A DNA stretch of 10,000 nt from Trachelipus rathkii (lineage: Eukaryota > Arthropoda > Malacostraca > Isopoda > Trachelipodidae): positions 27,501 through 37,500 of the forward strand of contig JABUQX010088820.1 of assembly GCA_015478945.1 (NCBI GenBank), given 5' to 3'. Under the pieces are notes generated by a model, which did not search any database, was not told the origin of the DNA, and saw nothing but the letters and a program-made list of their open reading frames with translations. How positions within the stretch are numbered: position 1 is the first letter of the stretch; each line of letters opens with the position of its first letter. The translations under genes were made by a program, and so were the position numbers. Shown piece by piece: positions 1 to 7,122 of this stretch.

Positions 1-1690
1 TGCGATGAACGTGAGGAGAGTGTGGAGGATGCAGTTCGAAAATCTGTATAACATTCGCAGTTATGAAAGAGGTGACAGGGAATGTGTGTGGGCTTGATGG
101 TGTAAGACTAATTAGGTAATTTGGGGATGAGGTAATTTGCATGAGGGAGGTAATAGATAGAGTGAGAAAGTTGAAGAATGATAAATCAGAAGGTATGGAT
201 GGAATTACTGGTGAAATAAATAATCAAGAATGAAGGCGAGATTGTGATTGACTGGATATGGAAGTTTTGTAACAAAGCGTTTGTGGAGGGTGTAATTCAG
301 GAGTACTAGAGGATAGCAGCGATTATTCCCTTGTATAAATATAATGGTGATAAGGGGAAATGTAGAATCTACATATAATTAATTTATTGAGTGTTATAAA
401 GAATAAATATGCTGGCATTTTGTTTGAAAGAGTTCGTCGAGTTACTCTGCGCTTTACTGTTGAAGAACAAGGTGCGTTTAGAAGTGGCAGAGGATGGGGA
501 GATCAAGTTTATACATTGAAGCAAATGAGTTAAAAAATGAGAGATAAGAAGATGAAACTTTATTTAGGTTTTATGGACTTGCAGCAAGCGCATGTCTGGA
601 TTAATAGGGAAGCTTTGTAGTAGGTGTTAATAATATATAGTGTTAATGGTATATTTCTGAATGGTAAATATATGTTGATATGTAGATAGTGAAACGTGTG
701 TAAAAAAAATGGAGTGGAGAGTGAATGGTTTAATGTTAATAGTGGAGTGAATCTGAGATATGTTATGTCTCCATGACAATTTAATTTGCATATGGATTGT
801 GTGATGAAAGAATTTAAGGAGGGGTGATCGGGGAAGATGTTAGACTGATGATCGGAAAACGGTAGAGAGTGGAGGGTGCCTCTCTTATTGTACGCAGATG
901 ATTTGGTTTTGTGTGGCGAATCTATGGAAAGTTTGAGAAGATTGATAGTGTTTTTACAGGGTGGGTAAAAGGAGTGGTTTGAAAAATAAATATAGCAATG
1001 AGCAAAGTGATTGGTTGATAGATGATGAGACTCCGCATGTGAAATCAATGTTGATGGTAGGCAATCTTGGAACAAGATATCAAAGTTTAAATATTTAGGC
1101 TATATGTTGGAATGAAAAGGGAACGGATGATGCTGAGTGTAGCAGGAAAGTTATGAGTGTAGGAAGGTGGCTTGGTGGAATTGAGAGTCTTTGTGAGACA
1201 GGGGAACTAAGTCTCCGGCGTGCGCCTTGGTTCTTGCATGAGGGGTTAATGTTGTTAAGGCGGTGTTTAATGCATAGTAGGGAAACTATGGTGTAGAATA
1301 AAAGATATTGATCTAAGGTGCAGTCTGTCCAGATTTATAATCTTAGGGGTTGGTGTGTTAGGTATGAGAAGAAATTGCTAAATTGGAGATGGCGTATTTG
1401 GGAGTTGTGTGATAACGAAGAAGGAGTAAGATGAAAGAATAGATGGGACTCTAATTAAAGTCGTTTGTTTCATTTGCAAGGATGAACTGGTAAAGTCGAT
1501 TGGTTGAAGCCCGGTTTTGAATAGTGGTGAGTTTTATTTTTGAAGCGATTCGGCTGGGAGGCCCAAGAAAAATTGAATTGAGTTCCCCTAAAAATGTGTT
1601 TGAAATGTAAGAAATGTGAAATTTAGCACAATACAAGAAGAATGGTTTAGAATAGGGTTAAATGGTGTGGTTTTGTAAGGGGGCATGGAT
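1..1690 (+). pseudogene. Reverse transcriptase pseudogene (RTE-like), multiple stops and frameshifts
   Basis: Encoded the polymerase that copied the element's RNA into DNA at a nicked target; now dead. Readable blocks in order: GNVCGLDGVR (from about 78), KLKNDKSEGMDGITGE (ends about 215), KAFVEGVIQEY then IIPLYK (270-340), INLLSVIKNKYAG (378-416), EEQGAFRSGRG (about 462-494), YLGFMDLQQA (561-590; catalytic Asp codon 576-578), VMSP (762-773), LLYADDLVLCGES (YADD at 891-902), FKYLGYMLE (1086-1112), GTDDAECSRKV (about 1123-1155), NLRGW, IWELC and AGRPKK (about 1553-1570). The order matches RT palm, then thumb, then the C-terminal region of RTE-type proteins. Most of 66-1112 is in one frame, with an excursion at about 226-377 and a shift at about 1112. 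In-frame stops sit at 117, 307, 531, 618, 621, 687, 690 and 774. Both Asp of YADD survive although the gene is clearly broken. Open stretches on the opposite strand here are only shadows. Confidence 0.85.
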
Positions 1691-1952
1691 GGTTGCGCTA
1701 GTCCCAAGGGATGAATTGAACCCTGACGTAAGAGAACACAGTGGGGTTTCTTTTCGAGGTGAGTGAAGCTGTAGTGTGGATTTCGGCTGCGATAGGCTCA
1801 CGATTAAGGGTGTGAGGGAGAGTACGGGGGGAAGGGGAAGAAGAGGACTTTCTTTCGCTTTATGCCATGAATCTTCTACTTAGCTATTTTTTTCCTGTTT
1901 TTTGTTTGTAGCACCCACCTTTTCAATCTAAAACTGGGAGTCGTGATTTAAT
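1690..1952 (+). other. Probable 3' UTR of the RTE-like element
   Basis: This stretch continues from the last recognisable RT residues and carries stops in all frames. It contains a G-rich segment at about 1820-1845 and a T-rich segment at about 1880-1910, and ends against the (TA)n tract. I infer it is the element's 3' untranslated region from position alone; a family consensus would settle the true boundary. Confidence 0.45.
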
Positions 1953-2084
1953 TAATATATATATATATATATATATAATATATAATATATATATATATAT
2001 TATATATATATATATATATATTAAATTATTATATATATATATATATATATATAAATTATATATTATATATATTAGAATATATAG

Positions 2085-2126
<42 letters not shown>

Positions 2127-2143
2127 TTATATATATATAGTAC

Positions 2144-2174
<31 letters not shown>

Positions 2175-2195
2175 TATATATATATTATTTATATT
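1953..2195. repeat. (TA)n microsatellite tract 1
   Basis: About 240 bp of nearly pure TA dinucleotides with occasional AA or TT phase breaks and a few G or C bases near 2072-2142. It directly follows the RTE-like element. Alternating TA of this length can extrude cruciforms and is hard to assemble, so its length here is unreliable. Confidence 0.97.
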
Positions 2196-2301
2196 TGCTA
2201 GAAGTATATGTAAATGTATTTAAAAATTAATTCATTCTTGTCAACTCGTAGAGGGAATTTGTAATATTTGTTCCCATTAGGATTATTTCGTTAATATACC
2301 C
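2196..2301. other. Short unassigned island between two (TA)n tracts
   Basis: About 105 bp of ordinary AT-rich sequence separating two TA tracts. I recognise no coding potential, hairpin or match to other parts of the window. Confidence 0.5.
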
Positions 2302-2366
2302 GTATATATAATATATATAATATATATATATATTATATATTTATATATTAGTATATATATATATAT

Positions 2367-2411
<45 letters not shown>

Positions 2412-2550
2412 TATATATATTATTATATATTATATATATATATATATATTATATAATATATATTATATATATATATATATATAAATAATATTATATTATA
2501 AGATATATAATATATATATATATATAATAATATTATATTATATATATATT
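2302..2550. repeat. (TA)n microsatellite tract 2
   Basis: About 250 bp of TA dinucleotides broken by frequent ATTATA and TAATAT phase slips. It ends exactly where readable reverse transcriptase sequence of the second retroelement begins, so that element either inserted into a TA tract or was truncated at one. Confidence 0.97.
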
Positions 2551-2564
2551 TACCTCCTAACTTG

Positions 2565-3190
2565 GTATCCCTTTTTGATGGCTCTAATGTCTTACCGTAA
2601 ACAACAGAAACATTCTTGGACTAAACATAAATAGCGAATTATCTTGGAGACCTCACATCCATCGGTTGCTAAATGGCTGCCAAAAAGTGGGAATGTCTGT
2701 CAAGTTGCGTGAATTTTTTCTTCTGCTCAGATACTTCAGTTATATAAAGGTTTATTCGCCCCCTGCATGAATACTGTCCCACATTTGGGGTGGATCCGGT
2801 CCAACCCTCCTTTTGGATAGAGTTGAAGCTAAGGCTAAGAGGCCTATAAACAACTGTCCCATACTCTCTGACTTCCTTGACCCTCTTTCCTGCGTCGTGA
2901 CGTAGGTGCCTTATCTCTTTTCTTTAGGTATTACAACGGCAGGTGCTTCGCGAGAATTGACCTCTCACAATCCTCCACCACTGCGACGCCCTCGTAACAC
3001 AAGGGGTGCCTTGTTCTCTCATGAAAATTGTGTGAATATTGGAGACTCAAGGATCACTCGTTGTGGTACCTCCTCTTTCCAGCCACATCTGTTTTTGTGG
3101 AACTCCTTGCCTTATTTTATTTTCCCCGCAATGTTTAATCTTCCTCTATTTAAGTCCCGCGTCTGCGCCCACCTGAGGGAATTGCTTTAG
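2565..3190 (+). pseudogene. C-terminal fragment of Jockey/CR1-like reverse transcriptase, frameshifted
   Basis: Only the thumb and C-terminal part of the polymerase remains; the catalytic YADD box lies upstream of the truncation and is absent. Readable blocks: FDGSNVLP (about 2573-2600), LGLNINSELSWRPHIHRLL (2615-2671), KLREFF, AQILQLYKGL, LLDRVEAKAKRPINN (from 2810), RRDVGALSLFFRYYNGRC (2893-2946), SRELTSHNPPPLRRPRN, NTRGALFSHENCVNIGDSR, LWNSLP (3095-3112) and FKSRVCAHLRELL before TAG at 3188. The run 'LG..I...LSW..HI..L' and the terminal LWNSLP are characteristic of Jockey/CR1-type RTs. The frame changes several times (frame 2, then 1 at about 2893, then 2 again at about 2945), and a TAG follows near 2905. 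The longest uninterrupted stretch, 2906-3190 (94 codons), is just the last open piece; its Met is not a real start. Confidence 0.85.
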
Positions 3191-3341
3191 GCAAGGGTCA
3201 GGGTGGGGTTAACTTTTCAATTTTATTTTAATTTTTTTTTTCTTTATGTACTTTTTTTTTATTTATTTTATTTATTTATTTTTTTTTTTTTTTCCCCCTC
3301 CTTTTAAAAAAGGCATTGACCCGTGAGTGGGGGTATCATGT
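3191..3341 (+). other. 3' UTR of the Jockey/CR1-like element, T-rich
   Basis: Lies between the RT stop codon and the poly(A) run. It has an extended T-rich core (about 3217-3296) and then a short unique segment (about 3308-3341) immediately before the A tail. No AATAAA signal is seen close to the tail. Confidence 0.6.
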
Positions 3342-3363
3342 AAAAAAAAAAAAAAAAAAAAAA
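3342..3363 (+). repeat. Poly(A) tail of the retrotransposon
   Basis: Twenty-two consecutive A residues after the 3' UTR, read as the templated tail of a target-primed insertion. Its + orientation agrees with the RT fragment. Confidence 0.85.
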
Positions 3364-3453
3364 CATAATACCACTTTTCTTGACATGGCTGCAGGTGGTG
3401 TTGGTGGATGATCTTAATTTAAAAATATCTCCAACCCATTCATTAAAAATAAG
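3364..3453. other. Unassigned flank of the retrotransposon
   Basis: About 90 bp of non-repetitive sequence between the poly(A) tail and the third TA tract. I recognise nothing in it. Confidence 0.4.
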
Positions 3454-3535
3454 AATATAATATATATATATATATATATATTATATTATATATATATATT
3501 ATATATATATATATAATTATATATATATATATATA

Positions 3536-3593
<58 letters not shown>

Positions 3594-3760
3594 ATATATA
3601 TATATATATATTATAATATATATATATATAATATATATATATATATAATATATAATATTTATATATATATATATTATATATTATATTATAATTTATATAT
3701 ATTATATATAATCATATAGTATATATATATATATATATGTAATATATATATTATAATATT
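3454..3760. repeat. (TA)n microsatellite tract 3
   Basis: About 305 bp of TA dinucleotides with AA/TT phase breaks, the longest of the three tracts. It follows the second retroelement by about 90 bp. Confidence 0.97.
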
Positions 3761-4030
3761 GACCCTTTATTAAACCAGGGAGCAATAAAAATTTTTCAAC
3801 TCTGTAAGTTGGTATAACTAAAGAAAAATACATTTTTTATGCATCCAAGGGAAAACCTCACAATAAGAGATTTTATTTATTTAAAATTAAAATATGTAGT
3901 TTCATAAAGTCGATTTTGTATACTTTTTATTATGTCTTAAAGGAGATTTTTTTTTCATTTTCAAAAAATTATTTTATCTTGTAGTTAAATTATTTTTTCA
4001 TTAGATATTTTATTTGAGGTTAAATAAAAA
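3761..4030. other. AT-rich unassigned sequence
   Basis: About 270 bp of AT-rich sequence with many A and T runs. No coding pattern, RNA gene or repeat of the neighbouring families is seen. The short open stretch on the minus strand at 3985-4185 crosses into the GC-rich patch and shows no family resemblance. Confidence 0.5.
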
Positions 4031-4039
4031 CTAAAAAAC

Positions 4040-4200
4040 AATACCATAGAGAAATGCAAGCAGGCTTGGCTTTGTATGCATGGCAGATCGCTCGCTGAAG
4101 CGCTCGCTCCAAATCCACCCTGCGCGCGAGCGGTGCCGTGCAGTAACTTACTCGCGCTAAGTAGTAATAGGACCAGTCCCCGCACCCACTTTTTTTTCTA
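4040..4200. other. GC-rich patch with CGCTCGC direct and inverted repeats
   Basis: Composition changes abruptly from AT-rich to GC-rich. CGCTCGCT occurs at 4089-4096 and again at 4101-4108, and the inverse GCGAGCG lies at 4126-4132, so 4101-4107 can pair with 4126-4132 across an 18-nt loop. I do not recognise a tRNA-type A or B box, so there is no support for a SINE. It opens the hairpin-rich block that follows. Confidence 0.5.
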
Positions 4201-4235
4201 TATGAAATGAATAGAGATAATAGGGCTTAGGGGGA

Positions 4236-4264
4236 GGATTGATAGCCCGAAGGGCTATCAATCC
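4236..4264. repeat. Perfect hairpin 1: 13-bp arms, GAA loop
   Basis: Left arm 4236-4248 (GGATTGATAGCCC) is perfectly complementary to 4252-4264, leaving a three-base GAA loop closed by C-G. DNA hairpins with C(GNA)G triloops are known to be unusually stable. It is the longest perfect hairpin in the window outside the TA tracts. Confidence 0.95.
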
Positions 4265-4270
4265 GAAACA

Positions 4271-4289
4271 GACAAACCGAAGGTTTGTC
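4271..4289. repeat. Perfect hairpin 2: 8-bp arms, GAA loop
   Basis: GACAAACC (4271-4278) pairs with GGTTTGTC (4282-4289) around a GAA loop, six bases after hairpin 1. The arms differ from hairpin 1, but the central CCGAAGG is identical. Confidence 0.93.
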
Positions 4290-4334
4290 CTATGTTTGTT
4301 TGTATTATTTTTTATTACGCGCGACACGCGTGCG

Positions 4335-4353
4335 CATACACATACACATACAC
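4335..4353. repeat. Short (CATACA)n microsatellite
   Basis: About three copies of a hexamer beside a small CG-rich segment (4318-4334). Too short to interpret further. Confidence 0.8.
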
Positions 4354-4379
4354 CCTTTTTATAAGAAGGAATAGAAGCT

Positions 4380-4479
4380 ATCGGTCTGAAACTTGGTAAA
4401 TGTCATTGTATGTGATAAACTGATCACAGACGAGTTTTGGTGACCCTAGGTCACCCCTAAGGGGGTGCTGCCCCCTTAG
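4380..4479. repeat. Hairpin module, copy 1
   Basis: First copy of a roughly 145-bp tandem module. Shared landmarks with copy 2 are ATCGG (4380), TGAAACTTGG (about 4387), AGACGA (4428-4433), a G/C hairpin, and GCTGCCCC (4467-4474). The hairpin part has three overlapping foldings: GGTGACC/GGTCACC (4439-4455), CACCCC/GGGGTG (4452-4467) and CTAAGGGGG/CCCCCTTAG (4457-4479, 5-nt loop). The equivalent of the copy 2 hairpin is 4452-4467. The long open stretches that cross this area on the minus strand follow no protein family and change character at every repeat boundary. Confidence 0.7.
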
Positions 4480-4523
4480 CGCCAAGGTCAAATTCGTCCT
4501 GAAAACCATGTTAGGCTTAACGA

Positions 4524-4622
4524 ATCGGAATGAAATTTGGATGTGAGTTATATGATGACGTATTCTCGTCGGAGACGAATTACGTCCCTGCTGCGTCCCC
4601 CGTAGGGGGGACGCTGCCCCAC
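4524..4622. repeat. Hairpin module, copy 2
   Basis: Second copy, offset by 144-146 bp at all landmarks: ATCGG (4524), TGAAATTTGG (4531-4540), AGACGA (4573-4578) and GCTGCCCC (4613-4620). Its main hairpin is GCGTCCCCC (4593-4601) with GGGGGACGC (4606-4614). A small TCGTC/GACGA hairpin with a GGA loop lies at 4566-4578. Sequence between landmarks is strongly diverged, yet the hairpin is intact with different arm sequence. Confidence 0.7.
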
Positions 4623-4644
4623 TAAAAATTAAAAATGAATCGTT

Positions 4645-4752
4645 GAAAGGCTGAAACTGGGGATGGTTAGAGGAGTCGGAAGTCAGGAGACGAGACGGAC
4701 GTCGGAGTCGGTTGCCGGATTCGCGTCCGGGACCCCATCGGAGGGGTCCCCA
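4645..4752. repeat. Possible hairpin module, copy 3 (diverged)
   Basis: CTGAAACTGG (4651-4660), AGACGA (4688-4693) and a perfect hairpin GGGACCCC/GGGGTCCC (4729-4736 with 4743-4750, loop ATCGGA) occur in the same order as in copies 1 and 2, but the spacing is shorter and the GCTGCCCC landmark is missing. I call it a third copy tentatively; the short landmarks could match by chance. Confidence 0.4.
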
Positions 4753-4772
4753 AGTTGGGACAAAAAAGAAGA

Positions 4773-4844
4773 ATGCATGGAATGCAAAAACAGAGGAAGG
4801 AGGAGGAAAGAAGAAGAAATGCATGGAATGCAAAACAGAGGAAG
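4773..4844. repeat. Direct repeat, 26-27 bp, spaced 46 bp
   Basis: Copy 1 (4773-4799) and copy 2 (4819-4844) both read ATGCATGGAATGCAAAA, then CAGAGGAAG, differing by one A. The purine-rich spacer makes this a two-unit minisatellite of 46 bp. It opens overlapping reading frames on both strands, which I regard as composition artefacts. Confidence 0.9.
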
Positions 4845-4893
4845 AAGAAGAAAGGAAGGAAAGAAGGAGGAGGAAAGGAAGAAGAAAGAAGGA
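4837..4893 (+). repeat. Uninterrupted 57-nt purine tract
   Basis: Every base from 4837 to 4893 is A or G (GAA/GGA-rich). Long homopurine tracts can form intramolecular triplexes. The complementary polypyrimidine strand explains the Phe/Leu/Ser/Pro-rich minus-strand readings here, which resemble no protein. Confidence 0.93.
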
Positions 4894-4959
4894 TGAGGAA
4901 GGGATCAGAGTTGTAGTAGGCACCGTGCTGGAGCCACTGGGTGGTTGAGTTAGTAAAAA

Positions 4960-5050
4960 CATTCATTTAATAATACAAGATCATTACTGTTTACATAACT
5001 GCTTGTTCTAAGATGTACATATTGTCAATTGCATTGCATCTTGCAAAGAT
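4960..5050. other. Short unassigned spacer
   Basis: Ordinary AT-rich sequence between the purine tract and the T-rich belt. Nothing recognised. Confidence 0.4.
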
Positions 5051-5815
5051 AACCCTTTTTTTCTAAATGTTGAAGACTAACATTTTATATTTTCAAAATC
5101 ACATTTCAATGTATAAGCGTTGACTAAATATAATTTTTTCCTAAGTTGAAACATACATATACTGTTTCTATTTTTTTTTATAAGTTTTTATTTTAAGCAT
5201 TTATACTTTGTTTTAACTTTATTATTTTAAAATAATATTTTTTAATTTTTAATTTTTAAAGTTAATGTTTCTAACTTTATTGTATTTTCATTATCTGATT
5301 TTTTTATTTTTTCAATAAATTTTTTACATTTTCGATTTAAACCTCTTTTCTATGTTTCATTTTGCTTTGGAGATTTTATTTTTGCTTTTATACTTATTTT
5401 TAATTTTTTTATTTTAATTTTTTTAAATTTTTTTATTTTTTTTAATTTTCTAACTTTTTATTTTTTTATATAAGTTTTTTATTTTAGATTTATATTTTTG
5501 TTTTAATTTTTTATATAATTTTATTTTATTTATATTTTTGGTGTTTATTTTTTTTTTTTTAATGTAGCTTTTTAATTTTTAATTTTTCTAAATTTTATTT
5601 TTTTTTCATTTCTTTTTTTTTTAACTTTAATACTTTGTGTTTAATTTTTTTTTTTTATTTTTTTTTTTATTTAAAAAATAATTTTTTTTATTTAACATTT
5701 TTTTTTTTTTTTAATTTATTTTTTTATTTTTATTTTTTTATTTCCTTTAAAACTTTTTGTTTGTTTAAATTTTTTTATACCTTTTCATGTTTATAACCTT
5801 ACAAATTTACGTTTT
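5051..5815. repeat. T-rich low-complexity belt
   Basis: About 765 bp in which the + strand is dominated by T with interspersed A and very little G or C; between about 5400 and 5760 there are long stretches with none. It is not a simple repeat: motifs such as TTTTAATTTTT and TTTTATTTTT recur irregularly. The strand bias is strong, with T far above A. No coding potential is possible over most of it. Its origin is unclear; a decayed poly(A) region read from the minus strand, or slippage expansion, would both fit. Confidence 0.85.
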
Positions 5816-6910
5816 TAACATACCCTAAAGCACAGTAAATCAAGTAAATCAAACCAACATCCAACCACCCTCACCACGTTGTGATCTTTTTGATCTATTG
5901 ATCTAATTGACCTATTGATCTATTGATTAAGGTCAAATTTTTTACTCAAATTGTCATGTTTTACATACCCTAAAATCAGTAATCAGTAATCAAACTGCCC
6001 TACATACCCTCTGTCCATCATGATCCTATTGATCTATTGATCTATTGATCTATTGAATCTATTGATTTACGGTCAAATTTTTTACTAAAATTGTCAAGTT
6101 TTACATACCCTAAACAAGTAAATCAGTAAATCAAACCCGCCATACCTAACCTCCTGTCCAATCATGATCTATTGATCTATTTGATCTATTGATCTATTGA
6201 TCTTATTGATCTATTATTAAGGTCCAAATTTTTTACTAAACATTGTCATGTTTTTCATACCCTAAATCAGTAAATCATAAATCAAGCACCCAGCCTCCCT
6301 CCTGCCCAGTTGTGATCTATTGATCCTATTGATCTTTGATCTATTGATAGCTATGATCTATCTGATTTAAGGTCAAATTTTTTTACAAAAGTTGTCCCAT
6401 GTTTTAACATACCCTAAAGAAGTAAATCAGTAAATCAAACCACCCTAAGCTACCCTCCTGTCCAATCATGATCTATTGATCTATTGATCTATTGATCTAT
6501 TGATCTATTGATTAAGGTCAAATTTTTTACTAAAATTGTCATGTTTTACATACCCTAAATCAGTAAATCAGTAAATCAAGCCACCCAACCTACCCTCCTG
6601 TCCAATCATGATCTATTGATCTATTGATCTATTGATCTATTGATTAAGGTCAAATTTTTTACTAAAATTGTTCACTGTTTACATACCTAAAGCAGTTAAC
6701 ATCAGTAAATCAAACACAATCCAAGCACCCTCCTGACCAGTTTTGTGATCTATTGATCTATGATCTATTGTGATCTATTGATTAAGGTCAAATTTTTTAC
6801 TAAAATTGTCATGTTTTACATACCCTAAATCAGTAAATCAGTAAATCAAACTACCATCCCGCCACACTCCTGTTCATCCTTGATCTATTGATCTATTGAT
6901 CTATTGATTC
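5816..6910 (+). repeat. Tandem satellite, about 8 monomers of 133-152 bp
   Basis: The anchor CATACCCTAAA recurs at 5819, 5964, 6104, 6256, 6408, 6549, 6682 (one C missing) and 6819, giving periods of 145, 140, 152, 152, 141, 133 and 137. Each monomer runs: CATACCCTAAA, two to three copies of an 8-mer AGTAAATC, a C-rich spacer ending near CTCCTGTCC, three to six copies of an 8-mer GATCTATT, then ATTAAGGTCAAATTTTTTACT and ATTGTCATGTTTTA. Monomers starting at 6408 and 6549 differ by exactly 8 bp, matching five versus four GATCTATT copies. Central monomers (6408-6660) are cleanest. There is no open frame of note; this is non-coding satellite DNA. Confidence 0.95.
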
Positions 6911-7122
6911 AAGTCACATTTCGAGTCTCATTTTTGGCATAAACATACATAAATTCAAGTTTCTTTATACAAAGATCATCCAATATATGTTGAACGTAAC
7001 AAAAAGTTTTTCACATTAATAAAGCTTTACTTAGCATCATCTGAAAGCTATGAAATATTAATGCACAACGGACAATCTGAACACACCTAACAAAGTCCAG
7101 CACTTAAAACAGTAAAAAGTAA

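Larger units (their letters stand above)
1..1952 (+). mobile_element. Decayed RTE-like non-LTR retrotransposon, 5' end outside window
   Basis: Seen: one degenerate reverse transcriptase reading runs along the + strand from the window edge to about 1690. It is followed by roughly 260 bp without coding character (1690-1952) that passes directly into a (TA)n tract. There is no poly(A) tail. Known: RTE-clade elements usually end in short tandem repeats rather than poly(A). Inference: 1690-1952 is the 3' UTR, and the (TA)n tract is either the element's tail or a microsatellite seeded by it. The sense strand is very poor in C and rich in G (in 121-180 I count 1 C against 23 G), unlike every downstream region. 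The 5' end, including any endonuclease domain, lies outside the window. Clade assignment is tentative. Confidence 0.75.
2551..3363 (+). mobile_element. 5'-truncated Jockey/CR1-like retrotransposon with poly(A) tail
   Basis: Seen: the C-terminal part of a reverse transcriptase reading (to the stop at 3188-3190), a T-rich untranslated stretch (3191-3341) and 22 consecutive A (3342-3363). This is the usual anatomy of a 5'-truncated target-primed insertion. Known: Jockey-clade elements end in poly(A), whereas CR1 elements generally end in short repeats, so the tail favours Jockey. The 5' boundary is set at the end of a TA tract. No target-site duplication is visible, but one inside TA repeats would be unrecognisable. 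It lies in the same orientation as the RTE-like element upstream and belongs to a clearly different family. Confidence 0.8.

Noticed and set aside
560..1075. 171-codon open frame on the minus strand
   Set aside because: It is the antisense of the reverse transcriptase pseudogene; the C-poor sense strand removes stops on the opposite strand. The + strand reading carries recognisable RT motifs, this one none.
1451..1636. 61-codon minus-strand frame
   Set aside because: Antisense shadow of the C-terminal RT region around AGRPKK; no family resemblance.
3985..4185. 66-codon minus-strand frame with a hydrophobic start
   Set aside because: The signal-peptide look comes from a few Leu codons in GC-rich sequence and the rest is low-complexity AT. 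No promoter or homolog is recognised.
4030..4210. tRNA-derived SINE head
   Set aside because: No convincing A-box or B-box spacing and no cloverleaf could be traced.
4236..4289. Bacterial intrinsic terminators or REP elements
   Set aside because: No T-run follows the stems, and the surroundings are eukaryotic retroelements and satellites.
4378..4966. Overlapping open frames of 77-194 codons on both strands
   Set aside because: They arise from a purine-rich tract and hairpin repeats with few stop codons. The products are low-complexity (Phe/Leu/Ser/Pro or Lys/Glu/Gly) with no domain, and several frames are open at once over the same bases.
5819..6830. Telomere-type motif CCCTAAA
   Set aside because: It occurs once per roughly 140-bp monomer and never in tandem, so it does not form a telomere array; it is simply part of the monomer.
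5816..6910. CRISPR-like regular repeats
   Set aside because: Repeats are whole tandem monomers without unique spacers, in a clearly eukaryotic repeat context, so this is satellite DNA.
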